Below are positions 55,115 to 63,800 of a DNA stretch of 64,000 bases, piece by piece. Where the stretch lies: the NCBI RefSeq assembly GCF_000024865.1, contig NC_013595.1, positions 1,488,001-1,552,000 on the forward strand. The letters are read 5' to 3'. Below the pieces are notes generated by a model. The model was not told the DNA's origin. It saw nothing but the letters and a program-made list of their open reading frames with translations, and did not search any database. Position numbers and translations under genes: made by a program. This DNA is from Streptosporangium roseum DSM 43021 (GTDB taxonomy: Bacteria; Actinomycetota; Actinomycetes; Streptosporangiales; Streptosporangiaceae). How positions within the stretch are numbered: the stretch's first letter is position 1; every line of letters begins with the position of its first letter.

Positions 55115-57316
55115 ATGGCGATCGGGTTGAGCGAGGAGCACGAGGCGCTCCGCGAGTCGGTGACCGGTTGGGCGGAGCGGAACATCCCGTCCGAGGTCGT
55201 GCGCGCCGCGATCGCGGCCGAGAACGAGGGGCGTCCCGCCTTCTGGTCCGGCCTGGCCGAGCAGGGACTGCTCGGCCTGCACCTGCCGGAGGAGCACGGC
55301 GGCAGCGGCTACGGCCTGCTGGAGACCGCCGTCGCCGTCGAGGCACTCGGCGAGCGGGCGGCCCCCGGTCCCTACGTCCCGACCGTGTTCGCCAGCGCCG
55401 CCGTCCTGGCCTCCGACGGCAAGGCGCACGCCGAACTCCTGCCCGGCCTCGCCGACGGCACGCTGACCGGTGCGGTCGCGCTGACCGGTTCGATCACCGG
55501 CACCCGGGGGGAGGACGGCACGCTGACCGTCGGTGGCGTCGCCGAGCTGGTCCTGGGCGGCACGCTCGCCGGCGTCCTGGTGCTCCCGGTGAGCACCGAC
55601 CGGGGGGAGGAATGGGTCGCGCTGGACGCCTCCGAGGCGACCGTCACCCCGGTCAGGTCGCTGGACCTGACCCGCGGCGTGGCCAAGGTGGAGCTGGACG
55701 CGGTGGCCGTGCCGGCCGGCCGGGTGCTGGACGGGCTGGAGGGGCCGGAGGTCCTCAACCTGGCCGCGATCCTCCTCGGCGCCGAGGCCGCGGGCGTCGC
55801 GTCGTGGTGCGTGAGCGCCGCGTCGGACTACGCCAAGGTGCGCGTGCAGTTCGGCCGCCCGATCGGCCAGTTCCAGGGCGTCAAGCACAAGGCCGCCCGG
55901 ATGCTCGTCGCGCTGGAGCAGGCCCGCGCCACCGTGTGGGACGCGACCCGCGCCGCGGGCACCGGAGACGAGGCGGCCTACGCCGCCGCGATCGCGGGCG
56001 TGGTCGCCCCCGACGCCGCCGTGCAGTGCGCCAAGGACGCCGTGCAGATCTTCGGTGGCATCGGCTACACCTACGAGCACGACGCCCACCTCTACTACCG
56101 CCGCGCGCTGACCCTGCGCGCGCTGCTCGGTTCCTCCGCCGAATGGGCCGAGACGGTCGCCTCGCTGGCGCTGAACGGCGTGAGCCGGGAGATGGAGATC
56201 GACCTCCCGGACGACGCCGCGCTGCGCGAGGAGATCCGGGCGGAGGTCGCCGAGTTCGCCAAGCTGGAGGGCAAGGAGCAGAAGCGGGCGCTGGCCGGGG
56301 CCGGCTACGTGATGCCGCACCTGGCCAGGCCTTGGGGCCGCGACGCCAGGCCGCTGGAGCAGGTGCTCATCTTCCAGGAGCTCAAGGCGGCCCGCGTCAA
56401 GCTGCCCCAGATGATCATCGGTGCCTGGGTGGTCCCGTCCATCGCCGCGTACGGCACGGCCGAGCAGCAGGAGCGCTTCCTGCCCGCCACCCTGAGCGGC
56501 GAGATGATCTGGTGCCAGCTCTTCTCCGAGCCGGGCGCCGGCTCCGACCTCGCCTCGCTGCAGATGAAGGCCGAGAAGGTCGAGGGGGGCTGGAAGCTCA
56601 ACGGCCAGAAGATCTGGACCTCGGTCGCCCATGTCGCCGAGTGGGGCATCTGCATCGCCCGCAACTCCTCCGCGGGTTCCAAGCACGACGGCATCACCTA
56701 CTTCCTGGTCGACATGAAGGCCCCGGGCGTCACGGTCCGGCCGCTGACCGAGATGACCGGCGAGAACCTGTTCAACGAGGTCTTCCTCGACGACGTGTTC
56801 GTCCCGGACGAGCTGGTCGTCGGGGAGGTCGGCCAGGGCTGGAAGGTCGCCCGCAACACCCTGTCCAACGAGCGGGTCTCGCTCTCCTCGGGCTCCGGCG
56901 GCACCGGCTCGTCGGTCCCCGACCTGGTCGGGCTGGCCGGGCGGCTCGGCCGCGAGCTGACCCCCGCCGAGCGCCAGGAGCTGGCCCGGGTGGTCTGCGA
57001 AGGCCACTCGATCAACGCCCTCGGCCTGCGGGTGACGCTCAAGCAGCTCACCGGTGCCGAGCCGGGCGCCGACGCCTCGGTCCGCAAGCTCCTGTCCACC
57101 TCGCACGCCCAGCACGTCTCGGAGTGCGCGGTCGGGCTGCTCGGCGCCTCCGCCGTGGTCGCCGCCGACATGAAGCTCGGTGACGCGGGCTACTGGAACC
57201 GCGCCGTGCTCGCCACCCGCGCCATGACGATCTACGGTGGCACCACCGAGGTGCAGCTCAACATCATCGCTGAGCGCATGCTCGGCCTGCCCCGCGACCC
57301 CGAGCCGGGAAAGTAG
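55115..57316 (+). CDS. Bidomain acyl-CoA dehydrogenase (two fused ACAD units)
   Basis: 733-aa protein of two head-to-tail acyl-CoA dehydrogenase folds. The first (~1-380) starts AIGLSEEHEALRESVTGWAER and ends with VQIFGGIGYTYEHDAHLYYR. The second (~385-733) has WCQLFSEPGAGSDLASLQMKA (FAD motif), LNGQKIWTSVAHVAEWGICI and ATRAMTIYGGTTEVQLNI with the flavin and catalytic regions. Mycobacterial FadE34-type enzymes share this fusion and act on steroid side chains or bulky CoA esters; here no steroid cluster is visible. ATG 55115 follows TGGAGG. No companion ETF gene lies beside it. Confidence 0.92.
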   Translation: MAIGLSEEHEALRESVTGWAERNIPSEVVRAAIAAENEGRPAFWSGLAEQGLLGLHLPEEHGGSGYGLLETAVAVEALGERAAPGPYVPTVFASAAVLASDGKAHAELLPGLADGTLTGAVALTGSITGTRGEDGTLTVGGVAELVLGGTLAGVLVLPVSTDRGEEWVALDASEATVTPVRSLDLTRGVAKVELDAVAVPAGRVLDGLEGPEVLNLAAILLGAEAAGVASWCVSAASDYAKVRVQFGRPIGQFQGVKHKAARMLVALEQARATVWDATRAAGTGDEAAYAAAIAGVVAPDAAVQCAKDAVQIFGGIGYTYEHDAHLYYRRALTLRALLGSSAEWAETVASLALNGVSREMEIDLPDDAALREEIRAEVAEFAKLEGKEQKRALAGAGYVMPHLARPWGRDARPLEQVLIFQELKAARVKLPQMIIGAWVVPSIAAYGTAEQQERFLPATLSGEMIWCQLFSEPGAGSDLASLQMKAEKVEGGWKLNGQKIWTSVAHVAEWGICIARNSSAGSKHDGITYFLVDMKAPGVTVRPLTEMTGENLFNEVFLDDVFVPDELVVGEVGQGWKVARNTLSNERVSLSSGSGGTGSSVPDLVGLAGRLGRELTPAERQELARVVCEGHSINALGLRVTLKQLTGAEPGADASVRKLLSTSHAQHVSECAVGLLGASAVVAADMKLGDAGYWNRAVLATRAMTIYGGTTEVQLNIIAERMLGLPRDPEPGK

Positions 57317-57382
57317 CCGTCTGAGGCGGTGGCTCCGGACGCACTCATGGATATCCGGAGCCACCCCCTGGAGTCGGTCATC

Positions 57383-59113
57383 ATGCGCAGCGGATGGGTC
57401 GGGACGGCGGAGCGGTCCGCGCCCGCCCTGCTCGGGCTGCTGCTCGCGCTGCTCGCCCTCGGACCCGCGCTGGGGCCGGGCTTCGTGCTCAGATACGACA
57501 TGGTGTTCGTGCCCGACCCGCCGCTGACCCTGCCCGGGGAGGGGTTCCCCCGGGCGGTGCCCAGCGACCTGGTGGTCGCCCTGCTCTCACGGATCGCGCC
57601 CGACCAGCTGGTCCAGAAGGCCATCCTGATCGGGATCTTCGTGCTGGCCGCGTCGGGCGCGGCCGCCCTGGTGCCCTCACGGCGCCTGGGCCCCCGGCTG
57701 GCGGCCGCGGCCTTCTACGCCTGGAACGCCTACCTCGCCCAGCGGCTCCTGCTCGGCCAGTGGGCGCTGCTGCTGGGAGTCGCCGGGCTGCCCTGGGCGG
57801 TACGCGCCGTGGTGCTCGGCGGCCGGCTGCGCCTGGCCGTCGCGCTGCTCCCGGCGGCGGTGGGCGGGTTCCAGGCGATGCTGGTCTCCGCGCTGGCGGT
57901 GCTCGCGACGGCCGCGACCGCTCCGGTCCCCGCCCGGCCTCCCGGCGCACCGGACACGGGAGGGCCTCCCGGCCGTGCGGCCCCCGTCCGCGCGCCCCGG
58001 GATCGGACGGTCCTCGCCTGGGGGGTGAGGGCGCGGCGGGTGGCGGAGGCCGCGCTGGCGCTGGGGGTGCTGAGCCTGCCGTGGCTGGTGCCCGCCCTGC
58101 TCAGCCGGGCCATGACCGATCCCGCCGGGGTCGAGGCGTTCGCCGCGCGGGCCGACGGGCCGCTCGGCACGGTCGGGAGCCTGCTGTCGCTCGGCGGGAT
58201 CTGGAACGCCAACGCCGTCGTGCCGGGGCAGGGGTCCTGGTGGTCGGCGATCGTACGGCTGGCGCTCGCGGCGGTCGCCGTCTGGGGGTTCGCCCGGTTA
58301 CGCGCTCCCCGGGCCGCGCCGGGGGAGGAGCCGTCTCGTGGAGCAGGGCAGGGGGAGGAGCCGCTCCACCGGGCCGGTGTGGAAGACGTGCCGCCGGACG
58401 GAGCGGGGCCGGGGGCGGCGCCGTACCGGGCCGGGGTGGCGGTGGCGGCGGGGGGCGGGCTGGCGGTCGCGCTGGTGGGGGCCTTCGCGCCCGGCGCGCT
58501 GGGCGGGCTGATCGCCTGGTGGCCCGGCTTCGGGCCGCTGCGCGACGGGCAGCTCTACCTTGCCCCGTTCGTTCTGCTCCAGGCGGTGGGCCTGGCCTCC
58601 GTCGTCGCGCGGTGGCACTCGCGCGCCGTCGTCGCGGTGGCGGTGGCCGTCCCGGTCCTGGTCCTGCCCACCTTCGCGCTGGGCGCGTTCGGCAGGCTGT
58701 CGGCGGTCGACTACCCGGACGAGTGGCGCCGCGTCCAGGCGATCGTGAACGCCGACCCGGTGCCGGGGGCGCTGCTGTCGCTGCCGTGGGGGGCGCACCG
58801 GGCGTTCGAGTGGAACGGCCGCCGGGTGGTCCTCGATCCCGCGACCAAGATGTTCCGGCGCCGGGTGCTGTGGAACGACGCGCTGCTGGTGGGCCTGCCC
58901 GGCGGTGGCCGGCTCCGGGTCGCGGCGGAGGACCCGGCCTCCGCCGCGGCGGAGGCGGCACTGCGCGCCGGACCGGGCGGGCGGGCGGCGGCGCTGGCGG
59001 GGTTGGGGATCCGCTACGTCCTGGCACCGGCGGGCGATAACACGTTCCACGATGCGGTGACCGTCTTCCAGGGGCGTGAGATCCGCCTGCTCCGCCTTGA
59101 TCCGCCCTTGTGA
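57383..59113 (+). CDS. Multi-pass membrane protein, GT-C glycosyltransferase-like
   Basis: 576-aa protein with about 10-12 hydrophobic segments. The first loop, GPGFVLRYDMVFVPDPPLTL, and later WNAYLAQRLLLGQWALLLG, WWPGFGPLRDGQLYLAPFVLL and YPDEWRRVQAIVNADPVPGALL place it near polyprenyl-phosphate sugar GT-C enzymes. An acidic loop residue pair in LRYDM would be the catalytic site, by analogy only. ATG 57383 has GGAG nine bases upstream; ATG 57347 is an alternative. It is 66 bp after the bidomain dehydrogenase and 133 bp before the DUF2613-like gene, in the glycan cluster. Confidence 0.78.
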   Translation: MRSGWVGTAERSAPALLGLLLALLALGPALGPGFVLRYDMVFVPDPPLTLPGEGFPRAVPSDLVVALLSRIAPDQLVQKAILIGIFVLAASGAAALVPSRRLGPRLAAAAFYAWNAYLAQRLLLGQWALLLGVAGLPWAVRAVVLGGRLRLAVALLPAAVGGFQAMLVSALAVLATAATAPVPARPPGAPDTGGPPGRAAPVRAPRDRTVLAWGVRARRVAEAALALGVLSLPWLVPALLSRAMTDPAGVEAFAARADGPLGTVGSLLSLGGIWNANAVVPGQGSWWSAIVRLALAAVAVWGFARLRAPRAAPGEEPSRGAGQGEEPLHRAGVEDVPPDGAGPGAAPYRAGVAVAAGGGLAVALVGAFAPGALGGLIAWWPGFGPLRDGQLYLAPFVLLQAVGLASVVARWHSRAVVAVAVAVPVLVLPTFALGAFGRLSAVDYPDEWRRVQAIVNADPVPGALLSLPWGAHRAFEWNGRRVVLDPATKMFRRRVLWNDALLVGLPGGGRLRVAAEDPASAAAEAALRAGPGGRAAALAGLGIRYVLAPAGDNTFHDAVTVFQGREIRLLRLDPPL

Positions 59114-59174
59114 GCCGGATGTATCCGCAGCTCCCGGAAGTACCCGGCGGTAACTTTCTTTGTCACGGTTTCAC

Positions 59175-59189
59175 TAAGCCTATGGCTTA
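59175..59189. promoter_or_regulatory. Palindrome TAAGCC-TAT-GGCTTA
   Basis: Perfect 6+3+6 palindrome in an AT-rich 60-bp stretch ahead of the small-protein gene; an operator or promoter element is likely. TTTCACTAAG and CTACTCTC boxes flank it. Confidence 0.55.
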
Positions 59190-59246
59190 TGAGATGAATC
59201 ACGTTCTACTCTCGGCACACTGTCCGGATTCTGGAGGGAGAGCTCA

Positions 59247-59378
59247 GTGTTACGAGTGATCGCAGCCCTGGCCATCGGGGCGATCCTGGCGGTCGGTGCC
59301 TCTGTGGCAGTGGTCAACGTGGCCTCGCCCGCACCGGAGCCGCCCAACCGGCCGCTGTACAACTACGGCGACAGGTGA
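59247..59378 (+). CDS. Small single-helix exported protein, DUF2613-like
   Basis: 43-aa protein, too short for ordinary gene calls. GTG 59247 is preceded by GGAGGGAG at good spacing. It is VLRVIAALAIGAILAVGASV, then AVVNVASPAPEPPNRPLYNYGDR: one helix or signal-anchor and a short Pro-rich exterior ending Y-N-Y-G-D-R. In mycobacteria a DUF2613 small protein (Rv0236A) sits beside aftD. The same pairing here (aftD-like gene 1.5 kb downstream) supports the assignment. The function is unknown. Confidence 0.75.
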   Translation: MLRVIAALAIGAILAVGASVAVVNVASPAPEPPNRPLYNYGDR

Positions 59379-59461
59379 TCCGAGGGGGCGCGTGACGGCC
59401 CCTCGGACGCTGTTCCCCTCAGCCCACCGGGGCTGAGCGTTTCCCCAGCCCACCGGGGCTG
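59379..59461. terminator. Three consecutive hairpins after the small-protein gene
   Basis: TCCGAGGGG/CCCCTCGGA (59379-59407), then CTCAGCCC-N4-GGGCTGAG (59418-59437) and a second copy CAGCCC-N4-GGGCTG (59446-59461). The last two are near-identical duplicates. Probably a terminator array separating the small gene from the GT4 operon. Confidence 0.75.
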
Positions 59462-59541
59462 AGCACAGTCATCAGAACGGGGTGTGGCTCCGCCATGCCC
59501 CGATTCGGGCGCGCGTCGCCGTAGAGGACCGAGGAGACACC

Positions 59542-60864
59542 GTGGCCGACACCGTGGCCTTTTCCGGTGGGAGCGCGAGCGCCGGACCGCGTCCGCTGAC
59601 CCAGCACCGGCCCCGCCTGGACCTGGAGGCCACGCGGGACCCCGAGGCGCCGCTGCGCGGGGTCCGGGCGGCGGTGCTGAACTTCCGCGAGCCGCAGCAG
59701 TCGGTGGCGGGCGGCGCCGAGGAGTACGCCTGGCAGGTCAGCCGCTACCTCATCGCCCAGGGCGCCTCGGTCCACTTCGTGACCAGCCGCGAGCCCGGCC
59801 AGGCCAGGGCCGAGCGGTGGGACGGCGTCGAGCTGCGCAGGATGGGCAACCGCTACCTCGTCTACCTGCTCGTGCCGCTCTGGCTCCTGCTGCGCCGCCG
59901 CCGCTTCGACGTGGTCATCGACTCGATGAACGGCATCCCCTTCTTCTCCCCCCTCGTGGTGCGCCGCCGTACCGCGGTGATCTGCCTGGTGCACCACGTG
60001 CACGACCGGCAGTTCCACGCCTTCTTCCCCGCCTGGCTCGCCAGGATCGGCTGCTTCGTCGAGGGGCCGGTGGCGCGGCTGCTCTACCGCCGCCGCACCA
60101 CGGTCACGGTCTCGGAGTCGTCCAGGGAGGACCTGCGCGCGCGGCTGCGCTGGCTCGCCCCGATCGAGGTCGTGCCCAACGGCAGCCCCGCCGCCCGTCC
60201 GGTCGCGCCGCACCCCCTGCCCGGCGACCCCTCCCTGGTCTACCTGGGCAGGCTCGTCGGTCACAAGCGGGTCGGACGCGTCGTCGGCCTGGCGGCCGAG
60301 CTGGGCGAGAGCCGTCCCGGCCTGCACGTGCACGTCGTGGGCCGCGGCCCGGAGTCCGGAGCCCTCGCGGCCAGGGCGGCCGAGCTGGGGGTCGCCGACC
60401 GCGTCCACCTGCACGGGTTCCTCACCGAGCAGGAGAAGAACGCCGTGCTCGGCTCGGCCCTGCTGAACGTGACCGCCTCGGAGTTCGAGGGCTGGGGCCT
60501 CACCGTCATCGAGGCCGCCGCCTTCGGCGTGCCCACGGTCGCCTACGACGTCGCCGGGCTGCGCGACTCCGTCCGCGACGGCGTGACCGGCTGGCTGGTC
60601 CGCGACGGCGAGGCCCTCGCCGGCGCGGTCGACCGGGCGCTCTGCGAGCTGGCCGACCCGGTACGGCGGGCGGAGATCCAGCGGGCCTGCAGGGCCTGGG
60701 CGGACGAGTTCACCTGGGGGCGGACCGGTGCCGCGATGGCCGAGGTGATCCGTGCGGAACTGGCACAGAGCGGGTACTCTGACGCGTCAAGGCAGACTCC
60801 CCTGCTCTGCGTCGACCCAGGTCTCGCACGCAACGAGACCGGAACCTCCCTGAGCGCCCGTTGA
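59542..60864 (+). CDS. GT4-family glycosyltransferase
   Basis: 440-aa GT-B enzyme. N-terminal Rossmann domain (AAVLNFREPQQSVAGGAEEYAWQ: the GGAE acceptor loop), an extended basic patch LLRRRRFDVVIDSMNGIP, and a C-terminal Glycos_transf_1 domain with LVYLGRLVGHKRVGRVV, HVVGRGPESGAL and SEFEGWGLTVIEAAAFGVP (EX7E motif). Mannosyl- or other hexosyl-transfer to a lipid carrier or glycan is typical; donor and acceptor are not known. GTG 59542 follows GAGGAG. Its stop overlaps the AftD-like start by 4 nt (TTGA). Confidence 0.93.
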   Translation: MADTVAFSGGSASAGPRPLTQHRPRLDLEATRDPEAPLRGVRAAVLNFREPQQSVAGGAEEYAWQVSRYLIAQGASVHFVTSREPGQARAERWDGVELRRMGNRYLVYLLVPLWLLLRRRRFDVVIDSMNGIPFFSPLVVRRRTAVICLVHHVHDRQFHAFFPAWLARIGCFVEGPVARLLYRRRTTVTVSESSREDLRARLRWLAPIEVVPNGSPAARPVAPHPLPGDPSLVYLGRLVGHKRVGRVVGLAAELGESRPGLHVHVVGRGPESGALAARAAELGVADRVHLHGFLTEQEKNAVLGSALLNVTASEFEGWGLTVIEAAAFGVPTVAYDVAGLRDSVRDGVTGWLVRDGEALAGAVDRALCELADPVRRAEIQRACRAWADEFTWGRTGAAMAEVIRAELAQSGYSDASRQTPLLCVDPGLARNETGTSLSAR

Positions 60865-63800
60865 CCTTTGACGCACGGAACCGTTCCCGAGCGGATCACC
60901 CCGCGAGGGCTGAGTCCTCCCGGCTCCGGCGTTGGATCCAGCAGCTGGCGGGCTGCATGCTCCTGGGCGCGATCGCGTTCAACACCGCGCCCGACAGGAT
61001 CATCGCCGAGACCAAGCTCGACATGGCGCTCAACCCCGTCGGCTTCCTGGCCAGGGCGGCGCACCTGTGGGACGGGACGTTCTTCGGTCACCTGCAGAAC
61101 CAGGCCCACGGCTACCTGTTCCCGATGGGCCCCTTCTACAGCCTCTGGCTCGGCCTGGACATGCCCGCGTGGAACGTGCAGCGGCTGTGGATGGCATCCG
61201 TCCTGATCGCGGCCTTCCTCGGCGTCGTCCGCGTGGCCCGGGAGCTGGGCATCGGCTCGCCGAGGGCGGGCATACTCGCCGGGCTGGCCTACGCGCTCGC
61301 CCCCCACGCCCAGGCGCTGATCGGGGTCAACTCCTCGGAGTTCCTGCCCAGCGCGATCCTCCCCTGGATCCTGCTGCCCCTGATCAGGGGCGCCCGCGGG
61401 GACACCACCCCGCGCCGCGCCGCCGCGTGCTCGGCCGCCGCGCTGCTGCTGTGCGGCGGGGTGAACGCGGCGGCCGAGCTGGCCGTCCTGGTCGTCCCGC
61501 TCCTCTACCTGCTCACCAGGCGGGCCGGTCCCCTCAAGCGCAGGCTGATCGCCTGGTGGCTCCCGCTGGTCGGGATGGCCGCCTTCTGGTGGCTGGCCCC
61601 GCTGCTCGTCATGGGCAGCCACATCTTCTCGTTCCTGCCCTTCATCGAGACGGCCGCCGCGACCAGCCAGGTGACCTCGCTCACCAACGTCGTCCGGGGG
61701 ACGTCGAGCTGGCTCAGCTTCCTGCAGACCGACGGCAGGCCCTGGGTGGAGGCGGCCTTCGCCCAGGCGACCCGGCCATGGCTGATCGTGGTGACCTCGC
61801 TGGTGGCCGCGCTCGGGCTGGCCGGGCTGGCGCGCCGGGGCACCCCGGAGCGGTTCTTCCTGCTGCTCACCCTGCTGGTCGGCGTGGCGGTGGTCTCGGC
61901 CGGCCACGCCGGCCCGATGGCCGCGCTGACCAGGGAGGCGCTCGACGGCCCGCTCGCCGCCTTCCGCAACCTGCACAAGTTCGACGCGCTGATCCGCCTG
62001 CCCGTCGCGCTGGGACTCGCCGCCCTCGTCGCCGCCCCCGTACGGGCCCGGCTGCCGTTGCGCGCCGGCGTCGCCGTCCTCGCCGGGCTCAGCTTCGCCC
62101 CGGTCGCGCTGTCGGGGGTGACCACCGCGGGCTCGTTCTGGCAGGTGCCCACCTACTGGCGTGAGGCCGTGGGCTGGCTCAACGCCAACGCGACGGATCA
62201 GATGGTGCTGGTCGTGCCGGGGTCACGGCGCGGCGAGTACGACTGGGGCCGGCCCATCGACGAGCCGCTGCAGCCGCTGCTCGACGGCGTCCGCTGGGCG
62301 GCGCACACGAACGTCCCGTGGGGCTCGCCGGGCATCGCCCGGCTCATGCAGGCCCTGGACGAGCGGTTCGGCGCGGGCAAGGGGTCGCTCGGGCTCGGCT
62401 CGACGCTGCGCCGCATGGGGATCGGCTACGTCCTGGTCCGCAACGACCTCGACCGGGCCACGATCGGCGACGCCTGGCCCTCCAGGGTCCACGAGGCGCT
62501 GGAGGAGACGCCGGGCCTGTCCAGGGTGCGCGGTTTCGGCCCCCAGGTCGGCCAGGAGCAGAGCACCATCGCGGCGACCTGGCTCGACCAGCCGTACGAC
62601 GCCCTGGAGGTCTACCGGGTCGGCGGGACGCCCATGCGGGCCGGGACGCTGCCCGCCGGCCGCACGACGAGGGTCACCGGTGCGCCGGAGGCCGTGCTGA
62701 CCCTCGCCGAGCAGGGGCTGCTGGACGACGACCGGCCGGTGGTGGTCGGTGACGACGCGGCGGCCTACGAGATACCGGCCGGGGACACGATCGTCACCGA
62801 CACGCTCCGCCGCCGGGAGAACGTCTTCAGCGACCTGCGGCGCTCGGCCTCGGCCACCCTCACGGAGTCGGAGAACCCCCGCAGAGCGGCGGCGGCGGCC
62901 GACCTGACCGACCCCGCGTGGGACCGGTACACCTCGACGGCCGAATACACCGGCATCGCCGGGCTGAGCGCCTCGTCCGCGGAGAGTTCGGCCGGCGCGC
63001 TGCCGGGGACCCGCGACCCGGGACGCCAGCCGTTCGCGGCGGTCGACGGGGACGCCCGGACGAGCTGGCGCTCCGACGGCTGGCGGGGCCCCGTCGGCGA
63101 GTGGTGGGAGATGCGCTTCACCGGGCCGCTCACGCTGCCGCACGTCACCGCGCGGTTCGAGCGCTCCGCCATCGGCCCGCCGGTCACCGAGGTCGCGGTG
63201 GAGACCGACTCCGGCACGGTGACCTCGGCGGTCACCTCGGCCGACACGCAGCGACTCCCGGTGCCGGAGGGGCCCACCTCCCGGATCCGGATCCGGGTCA
63301 CGAAGGTCGGCGGCGTGCAGGCGGGGCCGCTCGGCGGCCGCGTGGGACTGTCCGAAATTACGGTGCCGGGGGTACGGCCCGGCCGTACCATCTCGGTGCC
63401 GGGCGTCGGAGACGGCCGCGCCGTGACCACGGTGCTGACCGGCACCGCGGACCTCTCGCCCTGCGCGCGCGGATCCTTCGCCTGGGCCTGCGACGATCGC
63501 CTGGAGGTCCAGGGAGAGGACGGGTACGGCTTCGACCGCAAGGTGGCGACTCCGGAGACCGGCGAATGGGAGATCAGCGGCCGGGCCCTGCTCACCGACC
63601 CGGCGACGGCCGAGCGGCTGGTGACGCTGCCCGAGTCCTATCCCAAGGTGAGCGCCTCGTCCACGGCCGTCGACCATCCGGCCGTCCTCGGCCGCGCCGC
63701 CTTCGACGGCGACGACCGCACGATCTGGTACGCCGATCCCCTCGACCGGAGACCGGCGCTCACCGTCGACCTGGGACGGGAGAGGGCGATCTCCCGGATC

